From Varanus komodoensis (lineage: Eukaryota; Chordata; Lepidosauria; Squamata; Varanidae): a stretch of 64,000 bases of DNA. A program made the position numbers and the translations under genes. The DNA is taken from positions 23,529,965 to 23,593,964 of the forward strand of contig NW_025336598.1 in assembly GCF_004798865.1 (NCBI RefSeq), in the 5' to 3' direction. The notes beneath the pieces are model-generated. The model had not been told where the DNA came from, ran no database searches, and was given only the letters and a program-made list of their open reading frames with translations. Shown here one piece after another: positions 47,904 through 58,279 of the stretch; the first letter of the stretch is position 1; each line of letters starts with the position of its first letter.

Positions 47904-48109
47904 GGGGTTTTCATGGCAAAGATACTGGAGTGGGTTGCCATTTCCTTCTCCAGTGGATCACGTTTTGTCAGAGCTCTCTGCTATGACCTGTTTGTCTTGG
48001 GTGGCCCTGCACGGCATCGCTCACAGCTTCATTGAGCTACGCAAGCCCCTTCGCCACGACAAGGCAGTGATCCATGAAGGAGGGGTTAATATTGGTTTTG
48101 TTCAAAACA

Positions 48110-48595
48110 GCAGCACCCTGCCCATCTTTCCAAGCAGCATGACAAACTGCTTTTGAATGTGGAATTTCAGTTTCAAGAGCAGCCTGCAGCACAGCATGGG
48201 GCCAGTTGTTGAAAGAAAAAGTCAAAAGTTTCACTGAATGCCTGCAAGCCCTTGGTCATGCCTAAAGTAATTCTTTGGATCATGGCCAATGCATTTGGTA
48301 TTGGGGTATTAATTTAACTGATTTCTATCCATATGATGAAATGAAATGCAGTTGAAATTGCTTCACAAATACAAAAATGGCTACCGAGATTTATTTTCAA
48401 GGAACAATCAGCCAACACCAACTTATTTATAAAAATCTGGAATTAGGAACAAGCAGTGAACTGGTTGGTTTTGTCAAAGACACAGAATTATTTAGGGTAG
48501 TCAAACAAAAAATGATTGTGAGGAGCTCCAAATTATCTCTCTGTACTGGGAGAATGGGTATTAAAGTGGGTCAATGTAAGCAAGTGCAAAATGAT
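48110..48595. other. Anonymous intron sequence
   Basis: No feature recognised between the BovB leader and the CR1 fragment. Confidence 0.45.
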
Positions 48596-48599
48596 ACAC

Positions 48600-49355
48600 A
48601 TTGAGGCCCCTCTTCAGAACCCCAAGCTCAAATTCAAGCTGAGGGATCTGACCTAGCAGTGTCTGACCAGGAAAGCAATTTTTGGGTTGTGGCGATCAGT
48701 TCCATTAAAATGTCAACCCAATGTTCAGCAGCTATGAAAAAAGTAAAATTCTGTGCTGGAAATAATTTGGAAAAGGATTGAAAATAAAACTGCCTTTAGG
48801 TCATGCTACCATTACACAAATCAAGCAACTACACTCAGAATACTGTGCACAGTTGTAGATACTGCCCCTAAAAAGGATGTTGCTGCACTGAAAAGGGTAT
48901 AGCAAAGGGCAATTAAAATGATCAAGGGGTTGGAACAACTCCTCTATGAGGAGCTGGCATTGCTTAGCTTACAAAAAAAAGGCAAGTAAGGTAAGGCATG
49001 ACAGAGATGTACAAAATTATATATGATATGCAGAAAGTGGATAACAAGACATTTGTCTCCCTCTCTCACACAACTGGATCATTCCATGAAGTACCTAGTG
49101 GGCAGATAAAAGAGGGAAATGTATTTCTTCAAACACCATCTAGAAAAACTATTGAATAAAGTTCCACAAATATGTAGTGATGGCAACCAGTATGAATGCT
49201 TCAAGTTAGCAGAGTATGGTTAGCTGGAGCGCTTGGGCAGGAACATGCTGTTGCACTCATGCGCTGCTTGTGAATTTCCTGTGGGCATCTGATCTGTCAC
49301 TGTATGAACAGAATGCTGGACTTGATAGAACTTTGGTATGTTCTTATGAAATACA
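48600..49355 (+). mobile_element. CR1-type LINE 3' portion (long, old)
   Basis: In order: 'tactgtgcacagttgtagat', 'aaaaaggatgttgctgcact', 'gcaattaaaatgatcaaggg', 'ctatgaggagctggcattgc', 'gtacaaaattatatatgata', 'atgtagtgatggcaaccagt', 'gttgcactcatgcgctgctt', 'gaacagaatgctggacttga', ending 'tggtatgttcttatg'. This is the last ~750 bp of the common reptilian CR1 (encoding the decayed C-terminus, then 3' UTR). It has many substitutions and indels and no open frame. Confidence 0.85.
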
Positions 49356-49834
49356 AAACACATGAAGAAAGTCATTTCAAGGCCATCATTCCCAATTATG
49401 TGAAACATGTTCCTGCTATGTTTGGAAGTTTTGCCCTTTCAAAACATTCCATGAAGTAGAAGGGCATTAAGTGCATACTTTCAAGCACAAGAATGTAACT
49501 TAAAAAAAAATTCTCTAGATCTTCTCCAGATGTGACACTCATGCAAAATTTCCTTATAAAACAATGATGCACCTCTAAAGTTGATACTAATAATTAAAAT
49601 ATGCTTTACAAATATGCACCAAATTGAACTAACCTCTATCTCTGTCTTGAGTCAAACCTAAAAATGCCAGTCTTTCTCTGCCCAAAATGATCCTCCCTGC
49701 CTCAGGAAGACACAAGATTATATAAGTACCTATTATACCTATTGAGACTATCCAGTTCTGTCACATCCCAGCTGATAATTTGCCAAAAAGTAATAAAAAG
49801 TTATTAGAAAATTGATAGGTTTGCTTCTTCCTGT

Positions 49835-50028
49835 GCTGTTAATAGTTCACATTCTTAAGAAATCTTTCTTGGAACCAGAAGNNNNNNNNNNNNNNNNNNN
49901 NNNNNNNNNNNNNNNNNNNNNNNNNNNNNNNNNNNNNNNNNNNNNNNNNNNNNNNNNNNNNNNNNNNNNNNNNNNNNNNNNGCTGTTAATAGTTCACATT
50001 CTTAAGAAATCTTTCTTGGAACCAGAAG
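49835..50028. repeat. Perfect 47-bp direct duplication around an N gap
   Basis: The block GCTGTTAATAGTTCACATTC... at 49835-49881 recurs without mismatch at 49982-50028, on the two sides of the N run. This is the pattern of two contig ends that overlap but were scaffolded instead of merged. Confidence 0.95.
49882..49981. other. Assembly gap of exactly 100 N
   Basis: 100 N, probably a placeholder of unknown true size. Confidence 0.99.
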
Positions 50029-50109
50029 ACTGTGCTATCAGTTGGTGATAAATCATCTTTTAGGGAGCAAGGGTTGATAGTGATGGCTGTACAGAACCAA
50101 AAATACTTG

Positions 50110-50660
50110 GGTGACACATATAATATGAATCCATTTCAGTCTGACTTCCATCCCTGGTTTGGCACTAAAACTACCTTAGTCACCCTTAGTCATCACCAGC
50201 CATGATACCCTTCTAAATCACATAGAAACAATGGGAACAAGGGATAGATACTGTGCTCTACTTGTTCTATGCCTACTCGGTAAGTTAGGTAGAGCTCTGG
50301 GCTATCTGAGAAATCTGGACTAATGAGTGGGATATAAAAACCTAAATAAATGAAATAAATAAGTTCCTTCCAGAAAGTAGAATAGGGGAGGATTGCTCTA
50401 GTGGGTGGAATATGCATTACAGGATTCTACAGAATGTCATTTTGTTCCCCATGCTGTTTGACTTCTACAGGAAACCACTGAGTGAGGTCATCCAGATGTC
50501 AATTAGCATACCAAGAGCAAAGTGATCGAGAGTTTCAATTAGTATGCCAGAGTAAGATGCCATCAGCTTGCAGAGGACACCTTGCCCAACATAAGAATAT
50601 TCCCTGATGCAGCTAAGGAGACAGACATGCTAAACAGAGCTCTGAAGGTAAGAGGTGGTG
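50110..50660 (+). mobile_element. Decayed CR1/L3-type LINE RT with a nested LINE tail
   Basis: The plus strand translates in pieces to PFQSDFHPWFGTKTTLVTL (compare PFQSGFRPGYSTESALVAL of the ORF at 14476-16035) and, after 50440, to FPMLF-like plus DFYRKPLSEVI (compare LFNIYMKPLGEVI). So it covers RT motifs from before A to just after B. Between them, about 50265-50375, sits a foreign LINE 3' tail ('gagtgggatataaaaacctaaataaatgaaataaataa'). It is old and has many breaks. Confidence 0.7.
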
Positions 50661-51541
50661 TGTAGTCATTCAATTTATGATATTTTATGCTGCCTTGCTG
50701 TCTCTGATGTAATTGCATATTTTATTAAGTAGAAATTCCTTGTGTGTGCTGCTTTGAAAAAGTGTTTAAAAGCAGGTTATTCTTCAACGGCAGCAACAAT
50801 GATGAATAAAACATTTGGGTGGAACAGAAAAAGAGAAGACAAGACCAAAAACATAAATAGATTGGTTTACACGAATAACTGATTAATTCTGAAGTTTTTG
50901 GCCTGTTCAGTTATCAAGATAGAAACATGCTTAGGGAACCCATATATTCAACACTCCATAGCAGAAGCTGTGCTACCAATGCAGTAAATAAGAAAGTAAT
51001 CCTATGAATCTATTTCAAGTATTAAAAAAGGAACTATGAGGCTTTGCTTTTTTTCCACTAGATCTACAGGTTCTTCTCATCTACATGCTTGAAATAGGAC
51101 TGGGTGCCCTACTTCAGAACACAGAAAGTTGCAAGCTGTATAGATCATGTAATTCAGAGTAATTGCTGTTAACTGCAGAAAATGAATGTATACTTAGAAA
51201 GCAATTATAATGCTCAAGAGGAAAGTTTGCTTTGGCTCAAATTCTGACCTTATTATAAAGGTTGGAAGGTAATGAGTATAAATACAGAGATGGGTATGAT
51301 TAGGAAAATGCTGGGTAACCACTGGCAATCAAAGTATATATTTTATTTAGTTTGCTTGCCTTCTGCCCTTTTCTTCTACCCTCATTTTTCTTCACAATTT
51401 AGACTATTGTCGCATCTCCAGTGGGTGTTTCATGCAGTGCTGAACCTGTACTTTCATTCTGGTTCAAATAAAATTACATCTCATGCAACCACACTTTAGA
51501 CACAGTTGGCCATGATCCAGCAAAAGCCAGAAAAGTTTGAA

Positions 51542-51588
51542 GAGCTTGATCATAAGCATGTCAAAGGGGAGCTTGATCATAAGCATGT
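51542..51588. repeat. Perfect 20-bp direct duplication
   Basis: GAGCTTGATCATAAGCATGT at 51542-51561 and 51569-51588, offset 27 bp. The unit holds the near-palindrome gcttgatcataagc. Confidence 0.9.
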
Positions 51589-51739
51589 ATATAGAACTGC
51601 AGCATCATTTGCACTGATCTCAGTGTTTGAATTTTATGCACAAACGTAACTCTCCCCCTGAGCTAGGAGACTTACACTCAATTAATCTCTGGTAAACTGT
51701 GTTAACCTAGGGTGTCCTAGGGTGTTTAGCAGTGGCAAA

Positions 51740-52715
51740 GAGTGTTAGGTGGCTGCAACAATGGACTGGATGGGGCTAACAAGCTGAAGTTCAATCCAGA
51801 CAAGATTGAGATGCTATTAGTGTGGGTGGTGCCCCTCACCAGATGGAGGGTGTTCAACTTGTTCCCGGTGTGGTAACACTCCTCTTAAATGAGCAGGTTC
51901 ATAGTTTGAGGGTTCCCCTAAACCATCTGTGTCACTGGAAGCTTAGAGTGTCTACTATCAATTTTCACAGGTGGCCCAGCTGCACCCCTATCTGGACAGG
52001 GACAGTGTGATTTCAGAAAGCTATGCTCTGGTAACCTCTAAATTAGATTGCTGCAATGCAGTCCATGCAAAGTAGCCCCTGCAGACTGTTCAGAAGCTGC
52101 AGCTTGTACCAAGTATATCAGTCTGATTAAAAGTGGGAGCAGAAGGTCTAACACATAACAACAAATCTAGCCCACTTGAATCCATTGCCTATTTGTTTCC
52201 AAGTCCAATTCACATGTTAGTTTTAACCTAAAAAATCCTATGTGGCTTGGGACCACCATATTTGAAGAATGCTTCTTCTAACCACAGGCTGTAATATAAT
52301 CAATATCTGAGGCCTTCCTCTGCCAACTCCACGGAAAGGTGGCTTCAAGGGAGGGTCTTCTTAGTGGCAGCCCCTCAACTGGGAAAGGATCTCCCCACCA
52401 AGCCCAACTTGGCATCAACTTGTCATCCTTTTAGACCAGCTTAGGACAGCCTTGCTGAGGCATTAAAATGTCTAAAGTTATCTAAAATTTAGCTTGATGG
52501 GGACACCCAGGTCTAGTGTTTTTAACAAGTCTATACTATACTAAATCCTACTTTTGCTGTTAGTTGTTTTAAAATTTCTAAGCAGCTTTTTGACATTTGT
52601 GTTATGGGAAATTTTTATCGTGTTCTTATTGTGTTGTGGTCCTGTTTGTGCACTGTTGCAAACCACTCAGGGTTTTGTCTGTTGAACAGCATAGGAATTA
52701 AATAAAGATGCTGTG
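51740..52715 (+). mobile_element. Decayed L2-like LINE: RT C-terminus and 3' UTR
   Basis: AAGCTGAAGTTCAATCCAGA encodes KLKFNPD, the KLNPDK box. 'cagctgcacccctatctgga' (QLHPYLD), 'ctctaaattagattgctgcaatgcag' (SKLDCCNAV, compare SRLDFCNAL) and 'ggcttgggaccaccatattt' follow in the correct order. The copy ends with 'ttgtgcactgttgcaaaccactcagggttttgtctgttgaacagcataggaattaaataaag', a typical L2 tail. Frames are broken throughout. Confidence 0.75.
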
Positions 52716-52744
52716 AAAATTTGAGGTCTTGCTAGTGTTTGAAA

Positions 52745-53150
52745 TGGTAGTCTATTTATTAGAATTGTTTATAGCCCAAATAGTTGTATGTAGTTTGTAC
52801 AGCAAATGCCCTCTGGGTGGTTTACAAACATAAAACCAAACAACTTCCACCACAACAAAATAACAAATAAACAAACAAAAATAATGTAACAATAAAGTAC
52901 CAAATACAATATTAAACAGAAAAATATTAAACATTTTAAAACATTATTGAAAAATAAAATAAATTATATGAAGAACATTAATAAAGCAACAGATTAAATA
53001 TTAAATGTCTGCTTAAGGAGGAAGGATTGAACCTAAATGTATACAATGATGTAGCCAGGAAGATCTCTCTAGGAAGAGTATTCCACACATAGGGGCTACC
53101 AGAGATGAAGTTCCTTCTCTTCAAAGGGCTCTGAAAAGGGAGGGTGTGTA
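52745..53150 (-). mobile_element. L2/CR1-like LINE 3' end
   Basis: The complement of a LINE tail ('ctatttattagaattgtttatagcc', 'ccctctgggtggtttacaaaca') is followed by A-rich UTR and then 'agagtattccacacataggggctacc', 'gaagttccttctcttcaaaggg', which correspond to the WNSLPKEV and RRRAFS region. It lies only 75 bp from the SCFD2 exon donor. Confidence 0.65.
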
Positions 53151-53219
53151 AAACACAGAAGAAATGAGAGTCTTAAGTATTATCTACTCCTTTGTAAAAA
53201 GCAATAAAGTTCCACCATA

Positions 53220-53225
53220 CTGTAC
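53220..53225 (-). promoter_or_regulatory. SCFD2: 5' splice site of the SCFD2 176-nt exon
   Basis: The minus strand reads GTGCAG|GTACAGT, splitting exactly after a CAG codon (phase 0). Confidence 0.92.
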
Positions 53226-53401
53226 CTGCACAAGAAGCCTTTCAAAGGCTAAAAAGTTGTCCCATTTGGCACTCTGAGGGTGTTTTAGTGTCTGTACGAT
53301 GGCCAGTGCAATCTGCAGAAGCCCACAATGATTTTCAAGAGCTTCAAGCTTCTTTTTGAAGAGCAAGATGTATGAGCTCAGCTGTTCAGGGGTGACTCTT
53401 C
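53226..53401 (-). CDS. SCFD2: SCFD2 internal exon, 176 nt (Sec1/Munc18 family)
   Basis: This exon encodes about 58 residues: the end of a split Gly codon, RVTPEQLSSYILLFKKKLE, ALENHCGLLQIALAIVQTL and KHPQSAKWDNFLAFERLLVQ. It matches, from memory, human SCFD2 GRVTPGQLMSYIQLFK, NHCGLLQLGLA and TLKHPQTAKWDNFLAFERLL almost residue for residue. It belongs to the Sec1-like domain of this divergent Sec1/Munc18 protein, for which a role in intracellular vesicle traffic is inferred from the family. The acceptor is TTTCTTTCACAG|GAAGAG and the donor is GTGCAG|GTACAG. The first two bases complete a codon begun in the preceding exon (phase 1), and the exon ends in phase 0, joining the exon at 31558-31807 (VQ|NIGES; human Q|SIGES). 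No stops or indels; the gene appears functional here. Confidence 0.95.
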
Positions 53402-53421
53402 CTGTGAAAGAAAATTATATT
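53402..53421 (-). promoter_or_regulatory. SCFD2: 3' splice site of the SCFD2 176-nt exon
   Basis: The minus strand reads ATATAATTTTCTTTCACAG before GAAGAG; short pyrimidine tract, standard CAG. Confidence 0.9.
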
Positions 53422-56180
53422 ACAGACATTTCACAGCAGTATATGGTATAAAAAGACAGTAAATATTATTCACAAACAGCAATATTCATGAAATGTGCTC
53501 CCTTGTTTTCCCTGTTTGTACAATGCAACACCTTCTTTTATACCACAATGGCCCAGTTTTGCCACTTGCGCAAGGATATTATCATGCAGCAACCAGCAGA
53601 TGGTTACTGACATGCTTTGTCACAAATAAACACTATGAAAATCAGTGCTCACCATCCTAAGCTGTCCTCTTTTTTGGTAATTTCTATTAATACACAACCC
53701 AGCAGGAGTTACCACTCAATTATTTACATTTAATGGGTGTAATGAATGTCAACAATGTGGTGACCAGGACCCTGTAGGTACCCCAGCTAGAGGCACAAAG
53801 GTTGCTGCAGTGGTATAGCTGCCACCACCAAGAGTAGAGTAAGGATCTCAAGGGGGTCTCTTGCCTTGACCTTGTCTGGAAACTCTTGTGTCCTTAGGCA
53901 AGAGAGGTTCAGGTTTTGCTCAGCACATTGGATGCAACCTGGCTGTTAAAATAGTGTGAATGAGGCCAAGAATGGGATGCTCACCCCTTTCATGCAAAAG
54001 CACATAATCTGGGTTTTAGTAAACATAGAGTAAAAGATTTACTAGAGATTCAGTAATAAATACAGAATGGGGAAAGTTTGGTTGAATTCTGAGCATATAA
54101 CAAGAAACAGGCAAAGTGTGAAAGCCAACATCTAGCTAGCATGGACCTGTGCAAGCTGTCCACCTGGTTCCTTGAAGACTTACTATGTCCATGATAAACT
54201 TCTCCTGGTGACTATGTGATGCCTTTCCCCATTTGTTTAGGGTAAAGCTACGCCTGAGCACTTGTACCAGAGAAACCTTGGTGCAATCTCCCCTCTTGCA
54301 TGGCTACCTACTCCAGGGAGAGCTGCTTGTGGTATCCGTGCTGGAAAGGAAAGACCACTGCCTTATTTTCCAGTGGAGTCTACCTCCCCTGGGTCTACCC
54401 TCTTGCCAAGGTAGAGATTCCAAAGAATCCTGACTGTCCTATAATGGCACATTCTCAGTTCTGAGTGCGGAGACTGCTCACTGCTTAGGCACCTGGGCAG
54501 ATTATTATTCAATAGGTTTGCTGCATGAAGGCACTTGACCTGAAGATGACTTCAGTCAAGGTATCTGCATGCAGATGTCTTGACCTTTATCTTTTTGCAA
54601 AAGGGAGGTTTTTGTGTCTTGCAGCTGAGTATGATGGAGTCAGCTTGGTCTGGCTGAGTGTGCCACTCCAGGCAGACCATAACAATCAACTACTAGATTA
54701 TGTGAAAACAAAAGCAGCATCTGTGCATGTGTGCCTGAAGTGATGACTGACAAGTAAGAATATTCAACGTATGTGTCCTGCCAAGAGCCCCTGTTCTCTT
54801 GGCACACCCATCTTTTCCCTCCTCTACACAACATAACTGCTGCCACTTAATGTGCCCAGAACAATAGGATCAAAAGAAATCCACAGCTGATAACTGTTTC
54901 CCCCTACCCTATTAATTTAACCATTATGCAAGAGACATGTCATTCTCTGCTGGCACTACCACATACATTTTTCTTTCCAAAGAGCTTTCAAAGCAGAAGG
55001 AAAAAAAACACTGCTTTCCAATATAATGGGCTGGATCCAAAGAGCAGTGAGGAGGAAGAGAGCAACTAGCACTATTACACAAATGGTCATGCAAGCACTC
55101 ATATTGAACTATAACAGATGGTTTCTCAGGCTTACACAAGAGGAAGAGCATCTTTCAGATTTAGTTCCACTTTTCCAATAGCTGTTGACCTTCAGCTTTT
55201 TGGATCCAAAAACAAGTGGGCTCAAGAAAATTTCCTTGCAAAGTCAACAAAACAGCATATACATCAAATTGACAATACTTCTGCACAGCTAAAAGCTGAC
55301 AAAAGGATCTTATACTGGGCCTACAGAGGCTAAAAAAAAAAACATCCACAGTCACGTGTGTTTTCAGACTAAACATTTGAAATTCTGGTCAAGCTTTAAT
55401 TTATTTCCTCTAAAGTTGTGTCAGGCAAATTGTTTTTGAAAATTTGAAAATGTTAACCCTTATGGTTTACAATGAGTACTTTTTAAACATTTAACAGTGG
55501 TGATATATTGCAGCTTACTCAAAATCTGATTGCTTCATACAAGAAAAAAGGGGTGTAAGGTTGAAGTCATATATAAAATAATTTAATGTTTCATAAACTG
55601 AAAGCTAGTATTACTTTTTGGAAGTAAGGCCATCTGTGACATGCTGTGTACAATGCCATCAATGGAGAGGTCCATCACAACTTGCGTTTTGCCTCTTAGA
55701 TTTGGCTTCTGGCTTTTGCTAGAATCATATCTGATAATGTATTCACCTTGTAACCTTGCTCCAGGCCCAGTGAAGTCAAGAAGCTTGATTTAAGCTGGAA
55801 GCCTGCAGAATGGCCAAGAGCAAGGATTTACTGTCTAACTAAAGAGGAGATCGAAGGCAATAAATAAAGCTTCCTTCTAACTTCTTACTTGATTTGTCAC
55901 TTCCTCCATTCTTTGAAAACGAATGTTCATACCTTAGTCTGGTTCAGTCTTCTCTCCCTCTCTCTCTTCTGCCATTCTATCTCTGCTGCCCCTGAGTCAA
56001 GTCAATTCCCTCCCCTCTTTTAAAACACCACCTGAAAAATCTGGTTTTTGCCATTATTGTTGAATCACCAAAGCCATACACATTCTCTGCTCCTTCACCC
56101 TTTTTCTAGTGCTGGGTTCTCCAACATAATGCTTATGGACACCGACGTGCCTGCAATCACCACTCCTGGCACCTAACAGG

Positions 56181-56183
<3 letters not shown>

Positions 56184-56253
<70 letters not shown>
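56184..56253 (+). repeat. Compound (CT)n(TG)n microsatellite
   Basis: About 18 CT units pass directly into about 16 TG units. The TG part is alternating purine-pyrimidine. Confidence 0.95.
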
Positions 56254-56254
<1 letters not shown>

Positions 56255-56367
56255 CTCTTTTTTCTTTTAACTGGGAGACTGGCATGTTGCAAAGCAAAGT
56301 GCTGGTTTCCAGCACTAACTTTATTTCTAAGATTGCCTATGAGCACCACAGACATTCTTTGAAAAAT

Positions 56368-56535
56368 ATTATTATTATTATTATTGTTATTATTATTATT
56401 ATAACATTTCTATGCCGCCCCTTGCCGAAGCCTCGGGGCGGCTTACAACACAATAAGATACATTGAAATACAATAGAACATAATAAATTACCAATAAATA
56501 CAAAAATACAAAAAATACACTGAGATAAAATAAAA
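56368..56535 (-). mobile_element. CR1/L3-type LINE 3' end, young copy
   Basis: An (ATT)n tail at 56368-56402 (one GTT variant) is followed by the hairpin module at 56414-56442 and about 90 bp of 3' UTR. These differ from 14261-14390 at roughly 8-10 of 125 positions. The copy is cut off before the ORF stop. It is the same subfamily as the intact-RT copy. Confidence 0.88.
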
Positions 56536-57069
56536 ATGCTGGTATTCCAGCATGTCCAAGCAGTCAGAAAACAGAGGACAAGTTAAGCTGAGGGATGGAA
56601 GGGAATATCCAGGAGATAGATGGGCATGCTATTTTCTGTGCTAAGTGTCTTTTGCCTTCTTTGTGTGGTAGGTGTGGGTGTGTTTTTCTGAGCAGGGCAA
56701 GTTTGCTTTTGAGAAATGGGTATTTTGTTGTGCTCTGTGGAAGCAAATATTTATTTATTTAATATAAAATAAATATAGATGTGATTTGACACTGGGACTT
56801 AGCCCCCACCTCTACCTTGTGCTCAGTTTCTTGTCTCTAAGCCTCATAGTTTGTCATCTGTCAAATGGGTGTTGCAGCAGAAACTTGCAAGTTTAAAAAA
56901 ATGTGTTGGTGTGCACATTTTGGAACTTAGACCCTATTTCCACCTTGTACCAAGGTTCTTGGGCAAGTTACTTTTCTTCTAGCTTTGTTAGTTTGCCTTT
57001 TGGGAATAGTGACTGGCTATAAACACCACAGGAGCCACCTTGTGAGCAGGAGGGCCCTGCTGTAGTAGC

Positions 57070-57146
57070 CATTTTTGTAAGAGTTGTGATTTTAACTCTC
57101 AAAATCCAGCATGTGCCTACCAACTCAAGAAGGCTGGGGGACACTG
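57070..57146. mobile_element. hAT-like MITE fragment
   Basis: 'gtaagagttgtgattttaactctcaaaatccagcatgtgcctaccaactcaagaaggctggg' matches the right half of the foldback family (gggagttgtagtccaaaacatctggaggnnaccaggttggggaaggctg). Confidence 0.5.
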
Positions 57147-58094
57147 GTTTGAGTGATGCAGTGCCTAGCAAAACACAATAAGCTGCACATGAAGAAAGAG
57201 CCACATCTTTTACATTTTCAATCACACCAAAGTCTGGTGTGATTGGCAAAAATTCAGTTCTCTTGAAACCTTGTGTGAATGAGTGTGCATATCTGAGGCA
57301 GAGAGAGAAAAAATCATCTGTTTTCTTATTAGTCTTCTTTAAGGCACATTGCCCACAACTTTGTATTGGACATGAATTTCACAGCACAAAATGTATGTGA
57401 ATTCAATCATATAGCACATACATATTACAAATAGGGTGGGAGGTTTACATCAATGAGCTAAAGAAAGCAGAGCCCTGATGAGTTCTGTTTTTGACTGAAC
57501 ATATTTTGAAAGTTCTGCTTGAACTATGCATGCACTTTTCATTCCTGATAATACACATTCTACATAGATACCTATACCAAATAGCAAAACATCTCATGAG
57601 AAGCAGCCTTAAATTAAGTCTCCATGGTAGCCTTGTCATTCTGATAGGACAATCATAATTACAAGAAAACTTTATTCTCCAAGATTGATTGACTGGTGCT
57701 AAAAATGCCATGTGCTTAAAATTCAGAATCCCAAAGGAGACTGATTCTTAACTCAAGACTTTATGGATGAATGAGGTGTTAAAAAGGAGAGTTCAGCAAT
57801 ACTGAAGGTGTCTGAATAGATGTAGTCTTTCATTTTGAATGTTATATCTAGTTAATTATCTCCTCAGGGACCAATTAATAGGGGAGTAAACTTTGAGGAA
57901 CTGAGTAAGTGGCCTCTTTCCTGAGGATACAAGTTCTGCCAAGTATGTTAAATTCAGTCCAGCTTTTTTGGTACTCGATTCCAGAGGTCGTCAGCTTTCA
58001 GCTGACAATCAACAGTAAGTGATTCCTTATGTTCCTCTCAAAATCCTTAGATTTCATAAACCAGACTGCAGAATGTAGAACAACTTTGCAGAAA

Positions 58095-58235
58095 GCAGCA
58101 GCAACAACAGCAACTGTCATTTGTAAAGCATTTCATAGTGACTTAAGATTTCCCCACATATATTTCTTTTTATAATCTTCACAATAATCTTGTTTGTTTT
58201 TTAAGAATTACTATCCTAATGTTATAGAGGGTATG
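58095..58235 (+). mobile_element. MIR-like SINE core
   Basis: 'actgtcatttgtaaagcatttcatagtgac', 'tataatcttcacaataatcttgt' and 'attactatcctaatgttatagaggg' follow the order of the MIR core and 3' region (..ttatctcatttaatcctcacaacaaccctgt..aggtactattatccccattttacagatg). Old and diverged. Confidence 0.5.
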
Positions 58236-58279
58236 TAATGTGGCATCTGTGGGGACCTTCAACAGCACCTACAGAGCTC

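Larger units (their letters stand above)
45578..48105 (-). mobile_element. BovB (RTE-clade) LINE, long copy lacking its 3' part
   Basis: The minus-strand copy starts near 48105 with the BovB 5' leader ('tcatggatcactgccttgtc', 'gtggcgaaggggcttgc', 'acaaaacgtgatccactgga', 'ccactccagtatctttgcc'). It continues through the endonuclease-reverse transcriptase ORF from 47903 and stops inside the reverse transcriptase near 45578-45690. The leader and ORF agree closely with what I remember of ruminant BovB, which is the known signature of horizontal spread of this LINE between squamates and ruminants. The usual state of a LINE insertion is 3' complete and 5' truncated; here the 5' end is kept and about the last third plus the 3' UTR is missing. 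It is in the same orientation as SCFD2. Confidence 0.95.
49360..50105. other. Anonymous intron sequence with an assembly gap
   Basis: Nothing recognised around the N run at 49882-49981. Confidence 0.45.
31808..53225 (-). other. SCFD2: SCFD2 intron between the two visible exons
   Basis: A 21,418-bp intron with donor GCAG|GTACAG at 53225 and acceptor TTCAG at 31808. The flanking exons are in phase 0 to each other and adjacent in the protein, so no coding exon is missing between them. It holds the nested repeat stack at 33.3-33.9 kb, the BovB LINE at 45.6-48.1 kb, several CR1/L2 remnants and a 100-N gap. Two stretches, 34540-37680 and 37830-42740, contain nothing I can identify beyond microsatellites. 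Confidence 0.92.

Noticed and set aside
47668-48156. 162-codon plus-strand open frame
   Set aside because: It is antisense to the BovB leader and endonuclease coding region.
49812-50048. 78-codon open frame spanning the second N run
   Set aside because: It repeats LLIVHILKKSFLEPE on both sides only because the flanking 47 bp is duplicated around the gap.
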